A stretch of 49,382 nt of DNA from Candidatus Hydrogenedentota bacterium. Its GTDB lineage: Bacteria > Hydrogenedentota > Hydrogenedentia > Hydrogenedentales > SLHB01. The position numbers and the translations under genes are program-made. Below, in pieces: positions 38,197 through 47,970 of the stretch. Position 1 is the first letter of the stretch. Each line of letters opens with the position of its first letter. The stretch is taken from assembly GCA_016209895.1 (NCBI GenBank), contig JACQVH010000225.1:1-49382 (forward strand), read 5' to 3'. The notes under the pieces were generated by a model, which was given only the letters and a program-made list of their open reading frames with translations, did not search any database and was not told the origin of the DNA.

Positions 38197-38224
38197 GCAG
38201 GGGCGCGGGGTGTCGCGCCCCTGC
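38197..38224 (-). terminator. Probable intrinsic terminator downstream of the SOD gene
   Basis: Perfect 11-bp stem GCAGGGGCGCG/CGCGCCCCTGC, followed on the minus strand by CTCTTATTTT. Confidence 0.6.
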
Positions 38225-38247
38225 GGTACGGGGAGGGGATGGAGGGA

Positions 38248-38994
38248 TTAAGGCTTCAGGGCCGCGTATAACTCGGCCACTTTGTCCCAGTTAACAACAT
38301 TCCACCACGCAGTGATGTAATCCGGCCGGCGGTTCTGGTACTTCAGATAATACGCGTGCTCCCACACATCTAAACCAAGAATGGGCGTCAAACCTTCCAT
38401 ATACGGCGAATCCTGGTTTGCCGTGCTCTTCGCCACCAACTTCCCGCCACCATCCACGCAGAGCCACGACCAGCCGCTGCCAAAACGGGTCACACCGTTC
38501 TTCGTAAAAGTCTCTTTGAACGTGGCAAAACTCCCGAACGTAGATTTAATGGCCTCCGACAATGCGCCCTTGGGCTCGCCGCCCTTATTCGGTCCCATGA
38601 TCTGCCAGAACAAAGAATGATTGGCGTGGCCGCCGGCATTGTTAGTGAGCACTTGCCGTTTAGCCTCCGGCACGTCCTTGATATTCTTGAGCAATTCCTC
38701 AACCTTCATCTTGGCCAAGTCCGGAAGGTCTTTAAGGGCGTCGTTCGCGTTGTTGATATAGGCCTGGTGATGCTTGGTGCGATGGATTTCCATCGTCATC
38801 ACGTCAATATGTGGTTCCAGAGCCTCATTGGGATAGGGTAACGACGGCAGTTCATAGGGCATGGTTCCAACTCCTTCCTTCTTCTCCTCAGGCTTCGCTT
38901 CTGCGCCCTGGACTGCGGCTACCGGCATCAACGTCCATCCCGCTGCCCCGACGCTTACTCCTGTAAGAAAAACTCTTCGGCTGATTCGTCTCAT
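38248..38994 (-). CDS. Fe/Mn superoxide dismutase with Tat-type signal peptide
   Basis: [31 protein letters not shown] leader; [52 protein letters not shown]. Confidence 0.95.
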   Translation of the reverse strand: MRRISRRVFLTGVSVGAAGWTLMPVAAVQGAEAKPEEKKEGVGTMPYELPSLPYPNEALEPHIDVMTMEIHRTKHHQAYINNANDALKDLPDLAKMKVEELLKNIKDVPEAKRQVLTNNAGGHANHSLFWQIMGPNKGGEPKGALSEAIKSTFGSFATFKETFTKNGVTRFGSGWSWLCVDGGGKLVAKSTANQDSPYMEGLTPILGLDVWEHAYYLKYQNRRPDYITAWWNVVNWDKVAELYAALKP

Positions 38995-39284
38995 TCCTCG
39001 ACCCCATGGTCTCTAGCAGTACACGGTCATTTGCTTCATAACATCATGGCCACCCATTTGATTCCTCACGTCGAGGGAACTCACCCTCCCTCGTCAGACC
39101 TGCCGCATCCAGACAACTCCGACACCTCCAACCCGAGTAACGCACACCGGAAGGAAATAACGCTGCTCCCGCCGATGGTTTATTCCTGAAATCTCAAACG
39201 TTGATCCGGCAGGTTTTATTGCCTTGGGGGCGCGCTACGAGAAATAGGTACAGAACTCTGGTACGATGGAGTGAGGAGATTTCG

Positions 39285-39581
39285 ATGGGCCAAGTCGTCA
39301 AAGTAGCGGAAATAAGAGATATTCCGGAAGGAAAATGCATTACCTTTGAGCACGGGTACGAACGAATCGCCGTGTATCGCGTCAATGGAAGTTACTACGC
39401 CATCGGGGACACCTGTCCGCACGCCGGCGGACCGCTCTCCGAGGGGTTTCTGGACGGAACGACCCTGACCTGCCCGTGGCACGGCTGGAGCTTCGATTTA
39501 TGCACGGACGCCGGTGACGATGGCGCGTGCCGCTACAAAGTCCGGATTGAAGGCGAAGACATTAAAGTCGAACTACCGTAA
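39285..39581 (+). CDS. Rieske [2Fe-2S] ferredoxin
   Basis: CPHAGGPLSEG and CPWHGWSFDL cluster-binding boxes. Confidence 0.92.
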   Translation: MGQVVKVAEIRDIPEGKCITFEHGYERIAVYRVNGSYYAIGDTCPHAGGPLSEGFLDGTTLTCPWHGWSFDLCTDAGDDGACRYKVRIEGEDIKVELP

Positions 39582-39684
39582 CCCCCTCACGCGTCCCTTC
39601 CACCGCAGCCCCACGGCAAACCTATCCTGGGAGGGCGCACGTCCTCGCGTGCCCTCCCTATTCGGCGACGAGGTCGTGGTCGCG

Positions 39685-40473
39685 TCAGAATTTCGGGTGG
39701 CGTTTTTCGAGGTAGGACATGACGCCTTCGCGGTGTTCGGGGCCGAGGAGGCTTATGGCCTGGAGATCGGCTTCGAGTTCGAGGGCGTCACGGAAGGTCG
39801 AATGCATGGCGTTGCGTATTCCACGCTTGATCATGCCGATCGCTTTGGGTGGGCCGGCGGCGAAGCGTGCCGCGCGGGATTCGGCGGCGCTTACTAGTTG
39901 GTCGTGGGGCACAACTTGGTCTACGATACCCAGGCGAAGCGCTTCATCAGCGGAGACGGGGTCGCCCAACGCCAGCAACTCGAATGCCTTGGCCGGACCG
40001 ACCAACCTGGACAGCAGAAAAGTGGAGCCGGCGTCCGAACTGAGTCCGCGATGTACAAAGGCCCACGTGAACTTCGCTTGATCCGATGCGATCCGGAGGT
40101 CACACGCCAGAGCGATGTTGCAACCTGCGCCCACGGCGGGTCCGTTGACGGCCGCGATCGTGGGTTTTTCGATTTCGTAAAGCCGGTCTACCGTGCGATG
40201 AAACGTCTGAACGATTTCCCGCGCCCAAGTCGGGTCGGGCTGTTCCGCAGTCAGCGCCTTGGCCATCTCCTTGACATCGCCGCCCGCGCAGAAGGCTGGG
40301 CCGCGTCCAGTCAATATGATAGCTCGTACTTCGGAATCGGCAACGGCGTCGTTTAGTGCGTCCCAAAGATCATTTGTGGTGGTGGGGATTCGGATGGCAT
40401 TGCGCGCTTCGGGGCGGTTCAGTTCGATCCAAAGGACACGTTGCTTCTTGGTGACCACAATATCCTGGGGCAT
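39685..40473 (-). CDS. Enoyl-CoA hydratase/isomerase family protein
   Basis: IILTGRGPAFCAGGDVKEMAKAL; AAVNGPAVGAGCNIALACDLRIAS. Confidence 0.93.
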   Translation of the reverse strand: MPQDIVVTKKQRVLWIELNRPEARNAIRIPTTTNDLWDALNDAVADSEVRAIILTGRGPAFCAGGDVKEMAKALTAEQPDPTWAREIVQTFHRTVDRLYEIEKPTIAAVNGPAVGAGCNIALACDLRIASDQAKFTWAFVHRGLSSDAGSTFLLSRLVGPAKAFELLALGDPVSADEALRLGIVDQVVPHDQLVSAAESRAARFAAGPPKAIGMIKRGIRNAMHSTFRDALELEADLQAISLLGPEHREGVMSYLEKRHPKF

Positions 40474-40536
40474 CGTCAGTTCTCCTTCTTATGTACGGCC
40501 CGCCGCGTCATTTCAAACTCCTTCCCTCGGTCGTTA

Positions 40537-41253
40537 CTATAGCACGATCAGGAAGAGGATCAATTCGAGTTCGATGATGAGGTGGGCCAGGAACGGCAAG
40601 AGGACGTTCCGGCGGGTCATGGTCCAGCGGGTCGCAACTACGGAGAACAGGACCATGCCCAATGTTTCGGGCCAAGGTTTTTGCACGTGGTAGGCGCCCT
40701 CGATGAGGGGTACGAGCAGCCAGCCGAAGCGCGGCCACTTTGCCTGGACACTAGTCACTAACACGTAGCGATGCAGGAATTCCCAGCCTGGAAGCCAGGA
40801 ACAGGTCCAAATTAGCAGCCGAAGGCCTTCCGTCAATTTGAGAGATAACGGCGCGGCGCCGAGGCTGGGATAGGTTTCCCGCAGAGTTGGCACGAAGCCA
40901 ATTAGCGATATTGCTGCGACCCCGGCTGCCATCAGCCCGGCCAATATCCCGAAGTCCAGGGTTTTCCACCGCTGGAAGGTGAAGTAACCCCGGTCGAGAT
41001 GCCGGTGGATGAGTATTAGCGGGATGATCAACCAGCCCAGGAACTTGAGTAGGTCGAAGCCGATCGCGGTTCGCCAGCGGAAGACGCTCCAATCAATCCC
41101 GAATTGGATACGATGGGTTGCGAGCGTATCCACCGTATGTACGAGGACGATGTAGGCGAGGACTAGTGCCGGACCTATTGTCCACAATCGCTGCGACGTG
41201 GCAGGGCGCGCCTCCTTTTCTGCAGGGTCCGTCGCGGCGGGTTCACCGGGCAA
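40537..41253 (-). CDS. CPBP-like intramembrane protein
   Basis: Multi-pass; WEFLHRYVL resembles a degenerate EExxxR motif; C-terminal LLPFLAHLIIELELILF. Confidence 0.6.
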   Translation of the reverse strand: MPGEPAATDPAEKEARPATSQRLWTIGPALVLAYIVLVHTVDTLATHRIQFGIDWSVFRWRTAIGFDLLKFLGWLIIPLILIHRHLDRGYFTFQRWKTLDFGILAGLMAAGVAAISLIGFVPTLRETYPSLGAAPLSLKLTEGLRLLIWTCSWLPGWEFLHRYVLVTSVQAKWPRFGWLLVPLIEGAYHVQKPWPETLGMVLFSVVATRWTMTRRNVLLPFLAHLIIELELILFLIVL

Positions 41254-41905
41254 TGCGTTTTCCTTCCGCGGACTTTGGAAATGGGCAGAGGTCGGCGACG
41301 CAGCATTGGGAGCACTTGGGTGCGCGGGCCTCGCAGATAGTCCGGCCGTGGAAGACGAGAGAGTGCGAGAACATCGTCCAGTCCTCGCGGGGCACGAGCT
41401 TCATCAAGTCCTGTTCAATCTTATCGGGATCGATGTGCTTGCTGAAAGCCAGGCGGTTGCTGAGGCGGCGGCAGTGCGTGTCTACGATGATTCCGGCAGT
41501 GTGGTAGCATTCCCCGAGGATGACGTTCGCCGTCTTTCGTCCGACGCCGTTCAGCTTGAGCAAACCTTCCATCGTATTCGGAACTTGGCCGCCGAACAGG
41601 TCGAGCATCGTGCGGCAAGTCTTGACGATACTCCGGGCCTTCATTCGATAGAAACCGCAAGACCGAATTTCCTCTTCCAATTGCGGGATGGGGGCGTTGA
41701 AGTAATCTTGCGGTTTTCGGTATTTCTTGAAAAGCGATTCCGTGACGATGTTCACGCGCTCGTCGGTGCACTGCGCGGCCAGGATGGTGGCGACGAGTAA
41801 TTCCAGTGGCGTCTCGAAATTCAGCGTGCAGCGGGCTTTCGGATAAGCTTTTCGCAGACGCTTGTAGACTTCGGCGGCGCGGGATCGGTTTTCGGCGCCG
41901 GTCAT
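41243..41905 (-). CDS. nth: Endonuclease III
   Basis: LNGVGRKTANVILGECYHTAGIIVDTHCRRLSNRL; CEARAPKCSQCCVADLC iron-sulfur motif. ATGA overlap with polX. Confidence 0.95.
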   Translation of the reverse strand: MTGAENRSRAAEVYKRLRKAYPKARCTLNFETPLELLVATILAAQCTDERVNIVTESLFKKYRKPQDYFNAPIPQLEEEIRSCGFYRMKARSIVKTCRTMLDLFGGQVPNTMEGLLKLNGVGRKTANVILGECYHTAGIIVDTHCRRLSNRLAFSKHIDPDKIEQDLMKLVPREDWTMFSHSLVFHGRTICEARAPKCSQCCVADLCPFPKSAEGKRIAR

Positions 41906-43605
41906 CTTGTTTTTCGCCACGCCAGGAATTCCTCCACCGTCATGCAATTCAATAAATCGCCGGCTTCAAGCCAACCTTTGCGCGCGATGCCGAGGCCGTA
42001 TTGCACGTCATCCATACCTTCCACGTTATGGGCATCCGGGCCAATGCAGAATTTGAGGCCTTTTCCCTTGGCAGGTTTGATATGGCGCCAGTCCAGATCC
42101 ATCCGGTAAGTGTTGGCGTTGATCTCTATCGCGACCTGATTCGCCGCGCAGGCGTCAAAGACCGTGTCGAAGTTAAGCGGATATCCTTGACGTGACAACA
42201 GCAATCGCCCGGTGGGATGTCCCAGGATCGTGGTTAGGGGATTCTCGACGGCCTTGACCACGCGCCGGGTGGCTTGCGTTTCGGTCATATCCAACTTGCT
42301 GTGCACGGAAGCGATTATGAAATCAAACTTCCTGAGCAACGCTTCCTCATAGTCGAGGCTGCCGTCGGAGCGGATGTCCGACTCGACACCCTTCAGAATT
42401 CGGAACCTGTCCAGGATTTTGTTAAGTTGGTCAATCTCCTTGTGCTGGCGCAAGACATCTTCCGGTTTCATACCGTGGGCATAACCCGCCGACTGGCTGT
42501 GGTCGGCGATTCCCAGATAATGATAGCCTCGCTTCTGTGCGCCCCTCGCCATTTCGGCGAGGGTGGCGGAACCGTCGCTGAAGTTGGTGTGGCAGTGGAT
42601 GATTCCCCGCAGGTCTTTCTGTTCCACCAGCGTCGGCAGTTCCCGTGCGTCGAGTTCTCCCATATCCTCGCGGAGCTCGGGTGGGATGTAGGGCAGGTCC
42701 AACGCCTTGAAGATGGCGGCCTCGTCGCGGCAGGGGACATTCTTCTCGTCCCGGAAGAGGCCGTACTCGTTCATTTTCAGTCCGCGGGTGCGGGCCCGTT
42801 GCCGCATGGCGACATTGTGTTCCTTGCTGCCGGTAAAGTGGTGCAGGGCATAGGGGAATTCTTCATCGGTGACCACGCGCAAGTCGGCAGCTATCCCCGA
42901 TTTCAGCACGACACTGGATTTGGTTTCGCCTTCCGCTGTCACGGTCTCCACGTTCGTGAGGCGCACCAAGCGTTTCATGAGTGCTTCCGGCTTATTGCTG
43001 GACGCGACGATATCTATGTCTTTGACCACTTCTTTCCGGCGTCGGATACTGCCGGCGACCTCGATGCGAATCACCGACTTATCGGAGGACAACCCGCCCC
43101 GTAAAGATTCAGCTTCCTGAGAGGCGGTCGGGAAGAGAAACAGGCCCTGATGCTTTCGGGCGAACGCGATGCCGTCGAGGATTTTGTTTTGGATTTTGTC
43201 GCCCAAACCGTGGAGTTTGGTGAGGCGGTTCTCAGTACAGGCATATTCGAGTTCGCCGAGCGAGCGAACGTTGAGGTCTTCGTAGAGTGTCTTGACGCGT
43301 TTCGCGCCGAGACCCGGGATGCGGAACAATTCGAAGAGCGTTTCCGGGAACTTGTCTCGCAAATCCTGGTGATATTTCAGTTTCCCGGTGGCGACGAGTT
43401 CCTCAATCTTCTTTTCGAGCGCATCTCCGACCCCTTTGACCTCGCGCAATCGTTTCTCCTCTACGACGGTGTCGAGGTCTTCTTCCAGTTGCTCGATGGC
43501 CCGCGCGGCATTCGTATACGAGCGCACTTTGAATGGATTCTCTCCGACGAGTTCGAGCAGGACTGCAATTTCTTCCAGAACCGCCGCTACTTCTTTTTTT
43601 GTCAT
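41902..43605 (-). CDS. polX: PolX-type DNA polymerase/3'-5' exonuclease with PHP domain
   Basis: EVKGVGDALEKKIEELVATGKL; GSIRRRKEVVKDIDIVASS; PHP domain GIIHCHTNFSDGSATLAEM. Confidence 0.93.
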   Translation of the reverse strand: MTKKEVAAVLEEIAVLLELVGENPFKVRSYTNAARAIEQLEEDLDTVVEEKRLREVKGVGDALEKKIEELVATGKLKYHQDLRDKFPETLFELFRIPGLGAKRVKTLYEDLNVRSLGELEYACTENRLTKLHGLGDKIQNKILDGIAFARKHQGLFLFPTASQEAESLRGGLSSDKSVIRIEVAGSIRRRKEVVKDIDIVASSNKPEALMKRLVRLTNVETVTAEGETKSSVVLKSGIAADLRVVTDEEFPYALHHFTGSKEHNVAMRQRARTRGLKMNEYGLFRDEKNVPCRDEAAIFKALDLPYIPPELREDMGELDARELPTLVEQKDLRGIIHCHTNFSDGSATLAEMARGAQKRGYHYLGIADHSQSAGYAHGMKPEDVLRQHKEIDQLNKILDRFRILKGVESDIRSDGSLDYEEALLRKFDFIIASVHSKLDMTETQATRRVVKAVENPLTTILGHPTGRLLLSRQGYPLNFDTVFDACAANQVAIEINANTYRMDLDWRHIKPAKGKGLKFCIGPDAHNVEGMDDVQYGLGIARKGWLEAGDLLNCMTVEEFLAWRKTR

Positions 43606-43614
43606 TTGGTTGCG

Positions 43615-45978
43615 CTAAAGGGTTAGATCCAACGCGATCCTCAATACTTCTTCCATGCGTTTGACGAAGAAGAAATGAACTTTCCGGCGCGCGGTTTCCG
43701 GTACATCGTCCAAGTCGTTCCGGTTTCGATCGGGCACGATGATTTCTTTGATCCGCGCGCGTGTGGCGGCCAATACTTTTTCCTTAATGCCGCCGACCGG
43801 CAACACCTGCCCGCGCAACGTGATCTCGCCCGTCATGGCCAGCCCGTTCTTGACCCGCCGGCCTACCAAGAGGGAGGCGACCGCCGTGAGCAGGGCGACG
43901 CCGGCGCTTGGACCGTCTTTCGGCACCGCTCCCGCCGGGAGGTGAATATGAATATCGTACTTCTTGAAGATGTCGGTCGGTATCCCAAACTTTTCCGCGT
44001 TGCTGCGGATATAGCTCAAAGCCGCTTGAGCCGACTCGCGCATCACATCTCCAAGCTGTCCGGTCAACACCAGCTTCCCTTCGCCCGGCATCCGGGTCGC
44101 CTCGACAAACAGGATATCGCCGCCGGAGACGGTCCAGGCCAAACCGGTGGCGACCCCGGGCATCCGGGTGCGCTCGGCCACATCATGAAAGACCTTGGGT
44201 TTGCCGAGGTACTTGGACACTCCTTTGGCGTTGACGGCAATGGCGGCCCTGCGGCCATTGGCAAAGGTGCGCGCGCAAGCCCGGCATACGTTGGCGACCT
44301 CGCGTTCAAGGTTGCGGACTCCGGCTTCCTGGGTGTACGAGGCAATAATTTCCTTGATCGCCGACGGCGTGAAGTTCAAGCGATGCAACGTAAGCCCATG
44401 GGCTTCCACTTGTCGCGGCACCAAATAGTCATAGGCAATCTTCAGCTTTTCTTCGAGGGTGTAACCTGGAATCTCGATTACTTCCATGCGGTCCCGTAGC
44501 GCCCAAGGGATAGTATCCAGGATATTTGCGGTGGCAATGAACATTACTTTTGAAAGATTGAACGCCACGTTGAGATAAAGGTCCGTGAAGGTATCGTTTT
44601 GGGCGGGGTCCAGGACTTCCAACAACGCCGAGGACGGATCGCCGCGAAAATCCGTCCCGACCTTATCAATCTCATCGAGCATGAACACCGGGTTATTGGA
44701 CTGTGCTTTGCGGATGTTCTGGAGAATCCGCCCCGGCAATGCTCCGACGTAGGTTTTGCGGTGTCCGCGTATCTCGGCCTCGTCGCGCATTCCGCCGAGC
44801 GACATCCGCACAAACTTTCGCCCCAACGCCCGGGCGATGGATTTTCCGAGGGAGGTCTTGCCGACACCGGGCGGCCCGACAAAGCATAGTATGGGACCGT
44901 GGGCGTCCGGCTTCAGTTTCCGTACGGCGAGGTATTCGAGGATGCGGCGCTTGACCTTCTCCAAACCGTAGTGGTCCTCATTGAGAATTTCCTCCGCGCG
45001 TCCAATGTCCAACTGGTCAACCGTCGCGGCGCTCCACGGAAGTTCGACGACCCAATCCAGGTAAGTGGTGATAACGTGGTATTCGGCGCTGGCCTCGTTC
45101 ATCTGGGCCAGTCGGTTCAATTCACGTGTGGCTTCCTGCTTGACTTCGTCGGGCAGCCCTCGCGACTCCATCTTTTCGCGATACTCTTTAATCTGCGTAC
45201 CGCTGCCATCGCCTTCGCCAAGCTCATCCTGGATGGCTTTGAGTTGCTGTCGCAGAAAGAATTCCCGTTGTCCCTTGTCAATCGAGCTCTTTACATCGTT
45301 CTGGATCTTGGTGGAGATTTCCAGCAATTCAACTTCGCGCGCCAGCAAAAAGATCAGCCGTTCCAGCCGCTGCTTGACGTCCAACGTCGCCAAGATCTTC
45401 TGTTTTTCCTCAGTAGAGATGTTCAGGTTTCCCGCGACCAAGTCGGCCAAGAATCCCGGATCCTCGATGTTCTCCAAAATCGTGCTCGCCGCTTCCGGCA
45501 CATTGGGCGACAGTGCGATGACACGGGACATTTGCAGCTTGACCGTCGTGGTCAGCGGCGCCACTTCGGCGGGATTCGACGGTGGGTCCTGGAGCGGCTC
45601 GACTTTGACCACGGGATAGGGTTCTCGCTGCACGACACCCTGTATCCGAAATCGCTTCAGAGACTGAACCGCAATGTAGAGACTACCTTCGGGACTGCGT
45701 TGCAATTGCAGCACGCGGCCGATACACCCGATCTCGTGGGCGTTCTCGATGCCGTCCCCCTCGGCAGGTTGACCCCGATACGCGACCAATGCCAGCAACT
45801 TGTTCCCCATGACGGCATCATCCACCAGTTTCATTTCGGTCTGACTGGTGAGACGGATTGGCACCACCGACATCGGGAACACGACCTGATTGGTTAGCAG
45901 GATCAGAGGAAGAGTGTCAGGAAGCTCGGTCATTACCTCCGTCGGAGGCGGCGCCGGAGTTGACGATTGTTCGCTCAT
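43615..45978 (-). CDS. lon: ATP-dependent Lon protease
   Basis: ILCFVGPPGVGKTSLGKSIARALGRKFVRMSLGGMRDEAEIRGHRKTYVGALPGRI; KDGPSAGVALLTA. Start with AGGAGA upstream. Confidence 0.97.
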   Translation of the reverse strand: MSEQSSTPAPPPTEVMTELPDTLPLILLTNQVVFPMSVVPIRLTSQTEMKLVDDAVMGNKLLALVAYRGQPAEGDGIENAHEIGCIGRVLQLQRSPEGSLYIAVQSLKRFRIQGVVQREPYPVVKVEPLQDPPSNPAEVAPLTTTVKLQMSRVIALSPNVPEAASTILENIEDPGFLADLVAGNLNISTEEKQKILATLDVKQRLERLIFLLAREVELLEISTKIQNDVKSSIDKGQREFFLRQQLKAIQDELGEGDGSGTQIKEYREKMESRGLPDEVKQEATRELNRLAQMNEASAEYHVITTYLDWVVELPWSAATVDQLDIGRAEEILNEDHYGLEKVKRRILEYLAVRKLKPDAHGPILCFVGPPGVGKTSLGKSIARALGRKFVRMSLGGMRDEAEIRGHRKTYVGALPGRILQNIRKAQSNNPVFMLDEIDKVGTDFRGDPSSALLEVLDPAQNDTFTDLYLNVAFNLSKVMFIATANILDTIPWALRDRMEVIEIPGYTLEEKLKIAYDYLVPRQVEAHGLTLHRLNFTPSAIKEIIASYTQEAGVRNLEREVANVCRACARTFANGRRAAIAVNAKGVSKYLGKPKVFHDVAERTRMPGVATGLAWTVSGGDILFVEATRMPGEGKLVLTGQLGDVMRESAQAALSYIRSNAEKFGIPTDIFKKYDIHIHLPAGAVPKDGPSAGVALLTAVASLLVGRRVKNGLAMTGEITLRGQVLPVGGIKEKVLAATRARIKEIIVPDRNRNDLDDVPETARRKVHFFFVKRMEEVLRIALDLTL

Positions 45979-46364
45979 CGGCGTTCTCCTTTGGGCAATG
46001 TGATGGTGAGATAGCCGTTGCGAAACTCGGCCCCGATATGCTCGACGTCGCAATGTTCGGGGAGCGCAACGGTCCGCACAAATGGGCCGTAGGCGATTTC
46101 CATCTGGTGAACATGTACGGTTGATTCCGGAATGCGTTTGGGCCGCAGTCCCGAAATTCGGAGTACTTGATTTTCAACCCGTACAGAGATTTGATCCCGC
46201 TCCACGCCGGGGAGTTCCACCACCACCACCCAGGTGTCGTCACGTTCGTAGATATCCAGGAGCGGCATCCATTGGGTGGCATCCAGCGGAGGCAGACCCG
46301 ATACGTTGGGCAAGCTGGAGAGCACGCCGTACATTCGCGTAAAGAGGCGCGAGAAGTGTTCCAT
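45975..46364 (-). CDS. Hsp20/alpha-crystallin family small heat shock protein
   Basis: PLLDIYERDDTWVVVVELPGVERDQISVRVENQVLRISG...FRNGYLTITLPK. ATGA overlap with lon. Confidence 0.93.
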   Translation of the reverse strand: MEHFSRLFTRMYGVLSSLPNVSGLPPLDATQWMPLLDIYERDDTWVVVVELPGVERDQISVRVENQVLRISGLRPKRIPESTVHVHQMEIAYGPFVRTVALPEHCDVEHIGAEFRNGYLTITLPKGERR

Positions 46365-46545
46365 GCCGTGCACCCTCTCAAACGGTCGTGATCTCAGTAT
46401 AGCGGTGAAGTGCCGGCGGAGCAAGTGTCCAACAATTTCCAACTCGCAATTTTGACCCGAGTTCTGGTAATATACATGTACTGGGTTTTCCGCGCAGTGG
46501 CAATAACCTACACAATGGCGCGTCCAATGACTTTCGGAGGTACTC

Positions 46546-47970
46546 ATGCGAACTAGTCGGTCGGATTTTATCGCACTCTTTTTATTCCTGACGTTCACTT
46601 TCCTTTTGCTTAGCAACGCGTACGTCGGACGCATATTTGCCCAGGGTGACGAGTCATTCCTCAAGATCGAGCCGATTGGGCACGTCCTAGCGGAGATAAA
46701 CAAGAACTACGTGGAAGAACCCGATCTGGATAAGGTCGTCGAGGGCGCGCTGGTCGGCATGATGAATCGCCTGGACAAGCATAGCGCCTATATCTCCGCG
46801 TTGGACTACCGGCAGTTGCAGGATGACACCCAAGGCGAATTCGATGGGATCGGCGTCACCATCAAGCTCGATGACGATCAGAATATTGTGATCATGCAAC
46901 CCTTGGAAGGCTCGCCCGCCGCGAAGGCCGGGGTGCAGCAGGGCGATCTGATTTACAAGATTGACGGGACCACTACGACCGGTATGAGCCTGGCCGATGC
47001 TGCCAACCGGATCAAAGGGCCGCGTGGCACCACGGTTCACTTGACCCTTGTGCGCCGCCACAATGGCGACCAACAGGCCGAAATCGTGGAGTTGGACATC
47101 AAGCGCGACAAGGTGCCGCTGTTCAGCATCAGCGAGGCCCGGATGTTGGACAAGGGCATCGCCTACCTGCGAATCCGCGACTTCAAGACAACTACTGCCA
47201 AAGAGACCGCGGATAAGATTCACGACCTCGAAAAACAGGGCATGAAGGCTTTGGTCCTTGATCTGCGCTGGAACCCGGGCGGTCTGTTGACGGCGTCCAA
47301 AGAGGCCTGCGAACTATTCCTTCCCAAGAACAAACTGGTCACCTACACTAAGGGCCGGAAAGCCGGCACCGGTAGCCCCACCGAAAACATGAAACTCTTC
47401 ACTGAGCGGGAGCCGGTCATCCCGGAAAACCTTCCCATCGCCGTATTGGTAAGCGATTCCACGGCGAGTTCGGCGGAGATTGTCACCGGCGCGCTTCAGT
47501 ACTGGTCGCGCGCCATCATCATCGGCGAAAAGACGTATGGGAAAGGTAGCGTGCAGACAATCATTCCGTTGCAACGTCCCGAGGGCAGCGCCCTCCGATT
47601 GACGACCGCGCTCTACTACACCCCCGCCGAGGTCACCATTGACAATCAGGGTATCAAGCCGGATGTCGAGGTGCCTATGGATAAGAAGGAACAGGCGGAA
47701 CTCCTGAATCAGATGTATGAATCGTTCAAGGATGATTTGTCGAAGTTGAATCAACAGAATCATGGCTCTGTTACTGGCAACGCTCCGGCCGAAGGATTGA
47801 TCGACGACAAACCCCTGCAAAAAGCGGTCGAGATTCTGACCGAGAACGCCGTGTTCCAAAACCTACTCGCGAAGTACCACAAAGACCCGCGCGAGACCCA
47901 GGTGGCCGCGACCGGCGAGACGAGCGACGAGTCGCGCGCCGAGGGACTCGAGGCGCTAGTCGAGCAATAA
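46546..47970 (+). CDS. S41 family C-terminal processing peptidase
   Basis: PDZ region GIGVTIKLDDDQNIVIMQPLEGSPAAKAGVQQGDLIYKIDG; catalytic VLVSDSTASSAEIVTGALQ, GEKTYGKGSVQT. Confidence 0.95.
   Translation: MRTSRSDFIALFLFLTFTFLLLSNAYVGRIFAQGDESFLKIEPIGHVLAEINKNYVEEPDLDKVVEGALVGMMNRLDKHSAYISALDYRQLQDDTQGEFDGIGVTIKLDDDQNIVIMQPLEGSPAAKAGVQQGDLIYKIDGTTTTGMSLADAANRIKGPRGTTVHLTLVRRHNGDQQAEIVELDIKRDKVPLFSISEARMLDKGIAYLRIRDFKTTTAKETADKIHDLEKQGMKALVLDLRWNPGGLLTASKEACELFLPKNKLVTYTKGRKAGTGSPTENMKLFTEREPVIPENLPIAVLVSDSTASSAEIVTGALQYWSRAIIIGEKTYGKGSVQTIIPLQRPEGSALRLTTALYYTPAEVTIDNQGIKPDVEVPMDKKEQAELLNQMYESFKDDLSKLNQQNHGSVTGNAPAEGLIDDKPLQKAVEILTENAVFQNLLAKYHKDPRETQVAATGETSDESRAEGLEALVEQ

Noticed and set aside
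42274-43104. 276-aa plus-strand ORF
   Set aside because: Antisense to polX. Shadow ORF.
44899-45897. 332-aa plus-strand ORF
   Set aside because: Antisense to lon, which is unambiguous.
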